Assembly: GCF_913062585.1 (NCBI RefSeq)
Contig: NZ_CAJXWX010000026.1
Span: 1 to 62,616, forward strand
Source: an uncultured Sphingomonas sp.
Lineage (GTDB): Bacteria > Pseudomonadota > Alphaproteobacteria > Sphingomonadales > Sphingomonadaceae
DNA length: 62,616 bases
Direction of reading: 5' to 3'
The position numbers and the translations under genes are program-made. The notes below the pieces were generated by a model that saw nothing but the letters and a program-made list of their open reading frames with translations, searched no databases and was not told the origin of the DNA. Of this stretch, positions 51,010 to 59,229 are shown in pieces; positions within the stretch are counted from its first letter, which is position 1; each line of letters begins with the position of its first letter.

Positions 51010-52508
51010 TGGAACGCATTCTTCCCGATCGCGACCGGATCACCATCGCCATCCTGGCGCTGGGCGGCGAAGGCGGCGGCGTGCTGGCCGAATGGGTTCA
51101 GCATATCGCGCGTGCCCATGGCTATGTGGCGCAAGGCACCTCGGTCCCCGGTGTCGCACAGCGGACCGGATCGACCGTCTATTATATCGAACTGGTACGC
51201 ACGCGGCCCAGCGGCGGCAACCGTCCCGACCCTGTGCTGGCGATGATGCCGGTGCCGGGCGATGTCGATATCGTCATCGCGTCCGAACTGATGGAGGCCG
51301 GTCGCGCGATCCTGCGCGGCTTCGTCAGCGAGGATCGCACCACGCTGATCGGCTCCACCCACCGCGTCTATGCGATCTCGGAGAAAGCCGCGCTGGGCGA
51401 CGGCACCGGTGCCAGCGAGCGCATCCTGGCCGCCGCCAAAAGGCGCGCGCGGCGCTTCATCGGCTTCGACATGTCGGCCGCCGCCGCCAAGTCGGGCAGC
51501 GTCATCAGCTCGATCATGCTCGGCGCGCTCGCGGGTAGCGAGGCCCTGCCCTTCCCGCGTGAGGCGTTCGAGGACGCGATCCGGCACGGCGGCAAGGCGG
51601 TCGAGCCCAATTTGAAGGGCTTCGGCCTGGGCTTCGACTCGGCGCAGGCCGGTGAGGAGGATGCACGGGACAAGCCCGCCGGGCCCCCGGTCCCGACGAC
51701 GCCTGCCGGACGTACACTTGCTGCGCGCATCGCCAACACCCTGCCCGAAGGCGCACAGGCCACCGCGACCGAGGGCGTGCGCAAGCTGATGGATTATCAG
51801 GATGCCGATTATGCCGGCGACTATCTCGACCGACTGGCGGCGTTCGTGCCGCTGGACGGTGCGGACGGCGCGCTGACCGAGACGGCGGCCCGGCATCTGG
51901 CGCTCTGGATGGCCTATGAGGACACGATCCGCGTCGCCGACCTGAAGGTCCGTGCGACCCGCAGCGACCGCGTCGCGCGGGAGGTGCGGGCCAAGGACGA
52001 TCAGCTGCTGACCGTCACCGAATATATGCATCCGCGCCTTCAGGAGGTCTGCGAGACGCTGCCCGCCGGGCTGGGTCGCTTCATCCTGAGGCACGACGGG
52101 CTGCGCCGTCGGCTGGAGCCGTTTTTCCAGAGTGGTCGCCATGTGCGGACGACCGGGCTGCGCTGGTTCCTGATGCTGCGGCTGCTGGCCGGGATGCGGG
52201 GGGTGCGGCGGCGGACGTTGCGCTATGACGAGGAACAGGCGCGGATTGCGGCCTGGTTGGACCTGGTGCTTCAGGCCGCGCGCACCGACCGGGACGCCGC
52301 CATTGCGGTCCTGCGCTGCCAGAATTTGATCAAGGGCTATTCGGACACGTTCGAGCGCGGTCTTGCGCATTTCCAGCTGGTCATGGCGGCCGTGCCCGCC
52401 GCGCTCGCCAAGCCGGGGGCGGCAGCGCGGATCGCGGCGCTGCACGACGCCGCGCTGGCCGACGAAAAGGGCGAGGCGCTGGGCTGCGCGCTGGCCGCGA
52501 CCGGATAA
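51009..52508 (+). CDS. 2-oxoacid:ferredoxin oxidoreductase, beta/gamma subunit with long C-terminal extension
   Basis: A 499-residue IorB-type subunit. The N-terminal gamma domain (about 10-200) has ALGGEGGGVLAEWVQHIARAHGYVAQGTSVPGVAQRTGSTVYYIEL and MPVPGDVDIVIASELMEAGRAI, as in pyruvate ferredoxin oxidoreductase gamma. The C-terminal 270 residues are the extension seen in long IorB proteins: MDYQDADYAGDYLDRLAAF and EYMHPRLQEVCETLP. ATG overlaps the IorA stop by one base, so the subunits are coupled. Partner of the protein at 48883. Confidence 0.88.
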   Translation: MERILPDRDRITIAILALGGEGGGVLAEWVQHIARAHGYVAQGTSVPGVAQRTGSTVYYIELVRTRPSGGNRPDPVLAMMPVPGDVDIVIASELMEAGRAILRGFVSEDRTTLIGSTHRVYAISEKAALGDGTGASERILAAAKRRARRFIGFDMSAAAAKSGSVISSIMLGALAGSEALPFPREAFEDAIRHGGKAVEPNLKGFGLGFDSAQAGEEDARDKPAGPPVPTTPAGRTLAARIANTLPEGAQATATEGVRKLMDYQDADYAGDYLDRLAAFVPLDGADGALTETAARHLALWMAYEDTIRVADLKVRATRSDRVAREVRAKDDQLLTVTEYMHPRLQEVCETLPAGLGRFILRHDGLRRRLEPFFQSGRHVRTTGLRWFLMLRLLAGMRGVRRRTLRYDEEQARIAAWLDLVLQAARTDRDAAIAVLRCQNLIKGYSDTFERGLAHFQLVMAAVPAALAKPGAAARIAALHDAALADEKGEALGCALAATG

Positions 52509-52609
52509 ACCCGCGCCCAGCGAACAGGCCCGGCACTGGCTGCATAACGCCGCCGCGCCGCCGGGCCATAGACTGACAGCGTAACATCGACGGATATGAG
52601 GAAGACCGC

Positions 52610-53401
52610 ATGGCCATGCTGGATGGAAAGGTCGCGATCGTCACCGGGGGCGGCGCATCGATCGGCGGGGCGATCACCCGCAAGCTGCATGCCGAGGGCG
52701 CGAAGGTCGTCATCGCCGCGCGCAACCAGGATCAAGGCGCCAAGCTCGCCGAGGAACTGGGCGAACACGCGCTGTTCGTCGCGACCGACATCACAGACGA
52801 TGCCGCCATCGCGCATCTGGTCGGGACCGCCATCGCCCGGTTCGGGCAGATCGACATCCTGGTCAACAACGCCTGTTCTTATGGCGATGAGGGCCCCGCC
52901 ACCGCGCGCGAGACTTGGCTCCAGACGCTGAACGTCAACGCCGTCTCCGCCGCAATCCTGGGTGAAGCGGCCCGCCCGCACCTCGCCAATACGCGCGGCA
53001 ACATCGTCAATATCGGCTCGATCTCGGGCAAGTTCGCGCATATCGGCCGCTGGGCCTATCCGGTGTCGAAGGCGACGCTGGCGCACCTCACCCGGTCGCA
53101 GGCGATGGACTACGCCGCCGACGGTATCCGGGTGAACATGGTGACGCTCGGCCATATCTGGTCGGACCCGATTGGCGGCCTCGCCGGGGGCAACCGTGCC
53201 CATGCCGACAAGGTGTCGAGCGACCTCAACCTGCTCGGCCGCGTCGCCGATGCCTCGGAAGTCGCGCAGGTCGTCGCCTTCGTCGCCTCCGACGCCGCCT
53301 CCTACATGACCGGCAGCGAGACGGCGGTCGATGGCGGTTACGGGATGCTCGGGCCGGAGCGGCGCGTGCCGCTGATGCCGCTCCTCGCCGCACACGGCTG
53401 A
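52610..53401 (+). CDS. short-chain dehydrogenase/reductase
   Basis: A 263-residue classical SDR: VAIVTGGGASIGGAI (cofactor Gly motif), DILVNNA, GSISGKF with the catalytic Ser, and YPVSKATLAHL with Tyr and Lys. ARNQD after strand 2 hints at NADP rather than NAD. GAGGAAG precedes the ATG. In the Acinetobacter iif indole cluster an SDR (IifB) works after the indole oxygenase on dihydroxyindoline-type intermediates; this gene may have the same role. It is 101 bases after IorB and 6 bases before the desaturase-like gene. Confidence 0.86.
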   Translation: MAMLDGKVAIVTGGGASIGGAITRKLHAEGAKVVIAARNQDQGAKLAEELGEHALFVATDITDDAAIAHLVGTAIARFGQIDILVNNACSYGDEGPATARETWLQTLNVNAVSAAILGEAARPHLANTRGNIVNIGSISGKFAHIGRWAYPVSKATLAHLTRSQAMDYAADGIRVNMVTLGHIWSDPIGGLAGGNRAHADKVSSDLNLLGRVADASEVAQVVAFVASDAASYMTGSETAVDGGYGMLGPERRVPLMPLLAAHG

Positions 53402-53407
53402 CCCAGG

Positions 53408-55003
53408 ATGGCGGCCGGAAACCGAGACGCCGATATCGTCATCATCGGCAGCGGGATCAACGCGCTGGTCTGCGGCGCGCGCCTCGCGCTGAAGGGCAAG
53501 CGCGTCGCGCTGTTCGAGCGGGAGGCGGTGGCGGGCGGCTGTATCCGCACCGAGGAGCTGACGCTGCCGGGCTTCCGGCACGACACGTTGTCGACCCTCT
53601 ATCCGCTGTTCGTCACCTCGCCCCATTATGCCGAGCTGGGGCCGGAGCTGGCGCGGCACGGCCTGCGCTTTCGCAACACGGCGACGCCGACCGCCTCGGT
53701 AATGGACGATGGTCGCAGCATCATCTTCCGCACCGACCGCGCCGCCAATATCGCGGCGCTCGACGCCTGCGCGCCCGGCGACGGACAGGCCTATGCCCGC
53801 GCCATGGCCGAGGTGGAGGACATCGCCCCCCTGGTCTTCGGCCTGCTCGGCGGCGAGCTTTGGTCCTGGCCGACCGCCAGACTGCTGCTCGGCGAGGTTC
53901 GCAAGCGCGGCCCCAAGGCACTCGGCCGGATGTTCGGCGGGATGCTGCGCGCGTCGCGCGACTGGCTGCGCAGCGACTTTTCCTCGCCGCTCTCGCAGGC
54001 GCTGTTTGCGCCCTGGGTCCTGCATGTCGGCCTGTCGCCGGAGAGCAGCGCGTCGGCGCTGATGAACCGGCTGGTCCTGCTGTCGCTGGAGGCGGCGGGC
54101 AGCCCGATGGTCGAGGGCGGCAGCGCGCGCATCGTCGAGGCGTTCACCCGGCTGATCGAGGAAAAGGGCGGCCGCGTTAGTACGAACGCCGACGTCGCCG
54201 AGATCATCGTCGAACGCGGCCGCGCGACCGGCATAAGGCTGGGTAGCGGCGAGGTCGTGCGCGCGCGAAAGGCGGTCGTCGCCTCGGTCACGCCTACCCA
54301 GCTTTATGAGCGATTGCTCCCCGCCAGCGCCACCCCCGAACGCGCGCGGAGCGAGGCCAAGGCCTATCGCTATGGACGCGGCGAGATGCAGATCCACCTG
54401 GCTCTGTCGGAACCCCCGCAATGGCCCGACCTCGCGCTTCGCGACGTGGCGATGCTCCACATCAGCAACGGGCTGGAGGCGGTATCCCGCGCCGTCAATG
54501 AGGCGGAACGCGGCCTGCTCCCCGCCGAGGCGAGCATCGTCGTCGCCCAGCCGATCGCCGTCGACCCCAGCCGCGCGCCGGATGGGAAATGGATCTTCTG
54601 GATCCAGTTGCAGGAACTGCCCCGCGACAGCGCGGTCAAGGGCGATGCCGCTGGGCTGATACCCACGCCGGAGGACGGCCATTGGACGCCGGAGTTGCGC
54701 GAGGCCTATGCCGACCGCATCGTCGACCGGCTCTGCGCGCTGATCCCGAACCTGCGTGCCAGCATCCTCGACCGCCACGTCATCAGCCCAGCCGATCTGG
54801 CGGCGCTGAATGTCAACCTGGTCGGCGGCGATCCCTATGGCGGCGACTGTTCGCTCGACCAGTTCATGCTCTGGCGCCCGCGTGCGACGCCGGGGAACCA
54901 TGAAACGCCGATCAAGAGCCTGTACCAGATCGGCGCCTCGACCCATCCCGGCCCGGGACTTGGCGGCATGTCCGGCTCGATGGTCGCGGACCGTCTTGCC
55001 TGA
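53408..55003 (+). CDS. phytoene-desaturase-like FAD oxidoreductase
   Basis: A 531-residue flavoprotein of the CrtI-like NAD(P)/FAD oxidoreductase group: DIVIIGSGINALVCGARLALKGKRVALFER at the N-terminus, AVAGGCIRTEELTLPGFRHDTLSTLYPL after it, and GASTHPGPGLGGMSGSMVAD at the C-terminus for FAD. There are no carotenoid genes nearby, and these soluble bacterial homologues have unknown substrates. By position it may oxidise an indoxyl- or dioxindole-type intermediate of the pathway. It is last in the operon; the repeat element begins 2 bases after its stop. Confidence 0.82.
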   Translation: MAAGNRDADIVIIGSGINALVCGARLALKGKRVALFEREAVAGGCIRTEELTLPGFRHDTLSTLYPLFVTSPHYAELGPELARHGLRFRNTATPTASVMDDGRSIIFRTDRAANIAALDACAPGDGQAYARAMAEVEDIAPLVFGLLGGELWSWPTARLLLGEVRKRGPKALGRMFGGMLRASRDWLRSDFSSPLSQALFAPWVLHVGLSPESSASALMNRLVLLSLEAAGSPMVEGGSARIVEAFTRLIEEKGGRVSTNADVAEIIVERGRATGIRLGSGEVVRARKAVVASVTPTQLYERLLPASATPERARSEAKAYRYGRGEMQIHLALSEPPQWPDLALRDVAMLHISNGLEAVSRAVNEAERGLLPAEASIVVAQPIAVDPSRAPDGKWIFWIQLQELPRDSAVKGDAAGLIPTPEDGHWTPELREAYADRIVDRLCALIPNLRASILDRHVISPADLAALNVNLVGGDPYGGDCSLDQFMLWRPRATPGNHETPIKSLYQIGASTHPGPGLGGMSGSMVADRLA

Positions 55004-55004
55004 A

Positions 55005-55144
55005 ATTCCTCCCCGGCAAGGGGAGGTGGCAGGCCGAAGGCCTGACGGAGGGGTGTCCCGGCCGGAGAGGGTGGGCTGACCCACCACCCGTGACACCCCT
55101 CCACCATGCTGCGCATGGTCCCCCTCCCCTTGCAGGGGAGGAAT
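55005..55144. repeat. dispersed palindromic repeat, copy 2 (inverted relative to copy 1)
   Basis: A 140-base element starting ATTCCTCCCCGGCAAGGGG and ending CCCCTTGCAGGGGAGGAAT. Its left half holds AGGCCGAAGGCCT and its right half ACCATGCTGCGCATGGT, the reverse order of the copy at 44094-44223. Confidence 0.82.
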
Positions 55145-55156
55145 GGAAAGCGCCCC

Positions 55157-55188
55157 AAAAAACAGGCCCCCGCCGCATTGGCGGGAGC
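55157..55188 (-). terminator. terminator of the transporter operon
   Basis: On the minus strand a stem of CCCGCC/GGCGGG (55180-55185 with 55169-55174, extended by two more pairs past one mismatch) has a 5-base loop and is followed by a run of six T (complement of 55157-55162). It starts 19 bases after the stop codon of the outer-membrane protein gene. Confidence 0.72.
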
Positions 55189-55206
55189 CCAGTTGGCCAG
55201 CGCCCT

Positions 55207-56151
55207 TTAGCGGCCGATCGGGACGATCGCCTTCAACCAGAATTTGTCGCCCTGCGGCCGGTTCTCGGCATGGAACTCATGCTGCCAGGTACCGATCAGC
55301 TGGACCTTGCCCGCCTGATAGCTGGCCGAGGGGCCGACGCCGATCACCTGGCCCTTGAACCCGCGCATCCGGTCGACAAAGGCCTGCGCGGCGGCATTCG
55401 ACACCTGGTCCTTCGTCGTCTGCTTATAGACATAGCCCGAGGCGCCCAGCTTCCACTTGCCGATCTGCTGGCCCACCGCGAAATCGGCGTGCAGCTCGTT
55501 CCCGCTGCGATAGCTGGCGCCCGTGGGGTTGAAGGGGGTGAACACCGCCTGGTTGTTGCGGGTGTTGATGTCGTACATCACCTTCACGTCGAGCGAGAAA
55601 CCCTTCTTGCCATAATAGGCGATCCCCACGACCGGCTCGAAATTCAGATAGTTGCGGCCGATGCTGGACAGCTTGCGCCGGTCATAGGCACCCAGCGGCA
55701 GGTTGATGTCGACGCCCGCGGTGATATGCACGCCGTTCTGGAAATGCCATCCCAACAGGATCGGATCGACGGTGATATCGCCCAGCCCTGTGGTCTCGTC
55801 GCCCAGGCCCGCCGCGCCGACCTTCAGCCGCACGACCGGCACGATCGCCTGCATCCCCCAGGTCGCACCCAGAATCTTCACCGGCGTCATATGCACCATC
55901 CGCACGATCGCCGCGTCGGAGCGGACGCGGAAATTGGGGAGCAGCCCCGCATCGCCGTCCGGCCCGTTGAAACGATCCGCCTCATAATGCTGGAGATAGC
56001 CGAGCAGATAGGTGCCCGGCGGCGGCAGGGCCGCCCCCGAATAGCCCTCCGCGCCGTTCGGATAGACGCCGCCGCCCAGCTCGGACGCCAGCGCCGGCGT
56101 CGATACCCCCGTCGCCAGCGCGAGCGCCATCGTGGCGAAAAACTTCCGCAT
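55207..56151 (-). CDS. outer-membrane channel of the SphA/MetA 'phenol degradation' family
   Basis: A 314-residue barrel protein with a signal peptide (FFATMALALATGVSTPALA). The mature start GGGVYPNGAEGYSGAALPPPGTYLLGYLQHYEADRF is the family's signature, followed by repeated amphipathic strands such as GLGDITVDPILLGWHF, and an ending FWLKAIVPIGR. Members are thought to let hydrophobic aromatics cross the outer membrane. It is last in the operon after the indole oxygenase and its reductase, so indole or a related compound is the likely solute. Confidence 0.85.
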   Translation of the reverse strand: MRKFFATMALALATGVSTPALASELGGGVYPNGAEGYSGAALPPPGTYLLGYLQHYEADRFNGPDGDAGLLPNFRVRSDAAIVRMVHMTPVKILGATWGMQAIVPVVRLKVGAAGLGDETTGLGDITVDPILLGWHFQNGVHITAGVDINLPLGAYDRRKLSSIGRNYLNFEPVVGIAYYGKKGFSLDVKVMYDINTRNNQAVFTPFNPTGASYRSGNELHADFAVGQQIGKWKLGASGYVYKQTTKDQVSNAAAQAFVDRMRGFKGQVIGVGPSASYQAGKVQLIGTWQHEFHAENRPQGDKFWLKAIVPIGR

Positions 56152-56197
56152 AAAATCCCCCTTTCTTGTTGATGGTCTTCGGCCGGTGGCCGCCCGA

Positions 56198-56671
56198 TCA
56201 GGCGGCCATCTCGTGCAACTGCCGGTACGCGCCGCCGTAGAAGAGCAGCGGCGGCGTCGACTCGTCCTCGTGCCGGTGGTCGACCACCTCGGCGACGAAC
56301 AGGCAATGGTCGCCCGCCGGGAACACGTCCCTCACCCGGCACGCCAGATGCGCCATCGCGCCGCGCACCAAGGGAATGTCCTCATGCCAGTCGAAGTCGA
56401 TCGGCTGGTCGGTGGGACGCCCTGCGAAGTGGTTCGACAGCGCCATCTGCTGCTGCGACAGGATGTTGAGGCCGTAATGCCCCGCCTCGCGCAGCCGCGC
56501 GGCCATCTTGGCCTTGTTGTCGATGCTGATCAGCACCAGCGCGGGGTCAAGCGAGACCGAGGTGAAGGAGTTCGCGGTCATGCCATGCACCCCCTCCCCC
56601 GTCGCGCAGGTGACGATCGTGACCCCCGTGGCGAAGCGGCCGAAGGTCCGGCGAAGAGCCATGCGGTCCAT
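56198..56671 (-). CDS. small flavin reductase, partner of the indole oxygenase
   Basis: A 157-residue flavin reductase of the HpaC/StyB type: RRTFGRFATGVTIVTC, GMTANSFTSVSLDPALVLISIDNKAKM, YGLNILSQQQMALSNHFAG and GDHCLFVAEVVDHRHED. It makes FADH2 with NADH for the separate oxygenase subunit. The gene starts 1 base after the StyA-like gene, which is the normal arrangement of two-component styrene/indole monooxygenases (IifC/IifD in Acinetobacter). Confidence 0.9.
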   Translation of the reverse strand: MDRMALRRTFGRFATGVTIVTCATGEGVHGMTANSFTSVSLDPALVLISIDNKAKMAARLREAGHYGLNILSQQQMALSNHFAGRPTDQPIDFDWHEDIPLVRGAMAHLACRVRDVFPAGDHCLFVAEVVDHRHEDESTPPLLFYGGAYRQLHEMAA

Positions 56672-56672
56672 G

Positions 56673-57893
56673 TTATGCGGCCTCCAGGATGAAGCTCTCG
56701 GTCAGCTCGGGCGCGGCGATGGTCGGGAAGAAGCGGCTCGGATCGTCGAAGTTATTGGCGAACCAGTGCGCCACGCGCGGCTGGGCCGAGGCGGCGCCGA
56801 GCAGCTGGACCATGTGCGGAGGTGGCGGCTGCAACATGCCGTTGGTCCAGCCGACGACGAACTGCGCATAATCCCAGTATCGGTCGAAGGTCGCCTGCAT
56901 CCAGGCGGCGTCGAACGGCTTGCCCTCGTTCGCCAGGATCGAGTCGAGATAGATGGCCGCACTCTTTGCGGCGTTGTTCGCCCCCTGCCCCGTGATCGGG
57001 TCGTTCAGGCAGACCGCATCGCCCAGACCCAGCGCCTTGGCGCCCGATGGCAGGGTCAGCACCGGCTTGCGGACCGTCGGCGGGAAGCGCCCGGTCAGCC
57101 AGCCCTGCGCGTCGGTCAGCGTGCAGTCGCGCGACCGATCATATTCGGCGGGCACGAAGCGCTTCAGGGCATCGAGGCTGGTTTCCAGATGTTCGGCCGG
57201 GGTCGCGCGCGGGTTCCAGACGTCCATCGGCCCGCCGGGCAGCGACTCGAAAACCATGATCTCGCACGGGCCGCTGAGGGTCAGCGCGGGGAAGACGAAA
57301 TATTCGCCGACACCGGGGACCAGGTTGAAATTGACCGCGCTATGCTCGGGCCGCGGCGTCATGCCATGGACATAGGTCAGCGCCAGGCTGCGCATCGGCT
57401 TGTCGAAGGGCGACTTTTCCGCATCCCGCTCGAACAGCTTGCCGATCTCGCCCTTGCCCGAAGCGACCAGCACCAGATCGCATTCGCGCGCCAGGTCCTC
57501 CAGCTCGGCGATGCCCGCGTCGCAGATGCGTAGCTCGCCGCCACGCTTCTCGAACTCCGCCAGCCAGCGCGGCATCTTTACCCGCTGGTCGACCGACTGG
57601 GCGGGCGCGTCGAGCCGCGACGCCCAGGACATCTGCGAATTTCCATCCTCGCCGACTAGCGAAAAGCCGATCCCGTCGACCGGCGGACAGGCATCGTCCC
57701 AGAAATTGATGCCCAGCGCGCGCTCATGCGCCCGTGCCTGGTCGAACATGCACTGGCTGGAGGTGACGCGGCCGCCCGCAATCTGCTCGGCCGTCTGGTT
57801 GGACAGCATGATGACCTCATGCCCCTTTTCGAGCAAACCCATACCCAGTTGCAGCCCCGCCTGGCCTGCACCGACGATCCCGATCCGCGTCAT
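56673..57893 (-). CDS. styrene/indole monooxygenase oxygenase subunit (StyA/IifC-like)
   Basis: A 406-residue FAD-dependent oxygenase. The FAD motif is IGIVGAGQAGLQLGMGLLEKGHEV. Family stretches are GRVTSSQCMFDQARAHERALGINFW, VLVASGKGEIGKLFERD, VNFNLVPGVGEYFVFPALTLSGPCEIMVFESLPGGPMDVW and GLGDAVCLNDPITGQGANNA. Proteins of this type epoxidise styrene or the 2,3-bond of indole using FADH2 from a partner reductase. With an isatin-hydrolase-like gene in the same region, indole is the favoured substrate. ATG at 57893 is preceded by GGAGAG. Motif A lies 100 bases upstream. Confidence 0.9.
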   Translation of the reverse strand: MTRIGIVGAGQAGLQLGMGLLEKGHEVIMLSNQTAEQIAGGRVTSSQCMFDQARAHERALGINFWDDACPPVDGIGFSLVGEDGNSQMSWASRLDAPAQSVDQRVKMPRWLAEFEKRGGELRICDAGIAELEDLARECDLVLVASGKGEIGKLFERDAEKSPFDKPMRSLALTYVHGMTPRPEHSAVNFNLVPGVGEYFVFPALTLSGPCEIMVFESLPGGPMDVWNPRATPAEHLETSLDALKRFVPAEYDRSRDCTLTDAQGWLTGRFPPTVRKPVLTLPSGAKALGLGDAVCLNDPITGQGANNAAKSAAIYLDSILANEGKPFDAAWMQATFDRYWDYAQFVVGWTNGMLQPPPPHMVQLLGAASAQPRVAHWFANNFDDPSRFFPTIAAPELTESFILEAA

Positions 57894-57992
57894 CTCTCCG
57901 GTCTCCACATGCCTGTATGATGGAGGCAGGATAAGTCGGTGTTCGACGCCGGGACTATGCAGCGACCGCCGACGCTGTTCGCGGATTGCATA

Positions 57993-58006
57993 TTTTAGGC
58001 TTGAAA
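57993..58006. promoter_or_regulatory. motif A in the oxygenase/AraC divergent promoter
   Basis: TTTTAGGCTTGAAA, matching TTTTARGCYTRAAA. Directly before it is TTGCATAT (57986-57993), half of motif B. It is 100 bases from the oxygenase start and 101 bases from the AraC start. Confidence 0.52.
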
Positions 58007-58106
58007 TGTTATAAAGCTGCACGAGCCGGGGAAACCGGCCGGAAGTTGCAGGTGGACATGGACCATGGCTTAATCCGCCGGTGACGGCGGGATCGGTGGA
58101 GACGCG

Positions 58107-59108
58107 ATGCTGGACAGGATGACGCCCCGCAACGGGCAGGCGCAACCGCTCGACAAGTGCCGCGTGTTCGGCTCGTCGGACGTGGACGAAACGCGGGCGC
58201 ACGTCGCACGCCTCTATTGCGACCACCGGCTCAGCCCCGTCTCGCAGGGCGCCAGGTTGCAGGCATGGCAGAATGCCGTGACCATCAGACAAAGCTCCAT
58301 CGCGACCATGGGCTATGGCGCCGAAGTCCAGATCGACCCTGGCAAGCTCCAGAATTTCTATCTGCTGATGCTGCCCTATGCGGGCGAAGCGATGGTCGAG
58401 GCGGGCGGGCGAACCGTTCGGGCCTCCGACACGGTCGGCACCCTGCTCTCGCCCGAAGATCTGGTGACGATGCGCTGGTCGCCCGACTGCGCCAAATATA
58501 TGGTACGGATCGACCGGGAGGCGCTGGAGCAGCATGTCGCGTCCCTGCTCGGCCATATGCTGCGCCGCCCGCTGAACTTCCGCCTTGCCATCCCGCGCGA
58601 AGGACTGGGGGCCGAATGGTGGCGGCTGACCGAATTGCTGGTCGGCCTGGTCGAATGCCAGGACCAGGCCCATCCCCAGAGCCTGGCGATCCAACAGCTC
58701 GAACAGACGCTGCTGCTCAGCCTGATCGAGGGGCAGGAGCATAATTTCAGCGACATGCTGCGCGACCGCGACCGCTCGATCGCACCCAAGCATGTCCGGC
58801 TGGTCGAACAATATATCGAGGAACATGCCGCCGACCCGATCTCGATCGAGCAGCTGGTCGCGGTCAGCGGGGTGAGCGGCCGTGCGCTGTTCGACGGCTT
58901 TCGTCGGTTCCGCAACACATCCCCCATGGCGCATCTTCGGGCGTGCCGGATGCGCCGCGTGCGGGAAGCGCTGCTGAATCCCATGCCCGACGTCACCGTG
59001 TCGCGCCTGGCGCAGGATTGGGGATTTTTCGAACTGGGGCGCTTCGCCGGGCAGTATCGCAAGCTGTACGGCGAAACCCCGTCCGAAACCCTGCGGCGCG
59101 CCCGGTAA
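58107..59108 (+). CDS. AraC-family activator of the indole oxygenase operon
   Basis: A 333-residue regulator. Residues about 20-200 match the AraC_binding_2 (cupin-like) ligand domain: YLLMLPYAGEAMVEAGGRTVRASDTVGTLLSPEDLVTMRWSPD is the visible core. The C-terminal AraC domain has two helix-turn-helix units: ISIEQLVAVSGVSGRALFDGFRRFRNTSPMAHLRACRM and TVSRLAQDWGFFELGRFAGQYRKLYGETPSETLRR. It is divergent from the oxygenase operon (213 bases between starts). AraC proteins next to StyA/IifC-type operons act as substrate-responsive activators. Confidence 0.9.
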   Translation: MLDRMTPRNGQAQPLDKCRVFGSSDVDETRAHVARLYCDHRLSPVSQGARLQAWQNAVTIRQSSIATMGYGAEVQIDPGKLQNFYLLMLPYAGEAMVEAGGRTVRASDTVGTLLSPEDLVTMRWSPDCAKYMVRIDREALEQHVASLLGHMLRRPLNFRLAIPREGLGAEWWRLTELLVGLVECQDQAHPQSLAIQQLEQTLLLSLIEGQEHNFSDMLRDRDRSIAPKHVRLVEQYIEEHAADPISIEQLVAVSGVSGRALFDGFRRFRNTSPMAHLRACRMRRVREALLNPMPDVTVSRLAQDWGFFELGRFAGQYRKLYGETPSETLRRAR

Positions 59109-59229
59109 TGCCATAACGACGCCAGTCGATGGCCGGCGGCGGGGAAACCTGACACCGTGTCCCCGCCTGGGTCTGGCGGATCACACGATCGGCGCCTAAC
59201 CGTCACGGGGCTTTTGCATTCGGGATGAG

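Noticed and set aside
53408..55003. CrtI-like gene as evidence for a carotenoid cluster
   Set aside because: No phytoene synthase, lycopene cyclase or related gene is in the window; soluble homologues of this group have other substrates.
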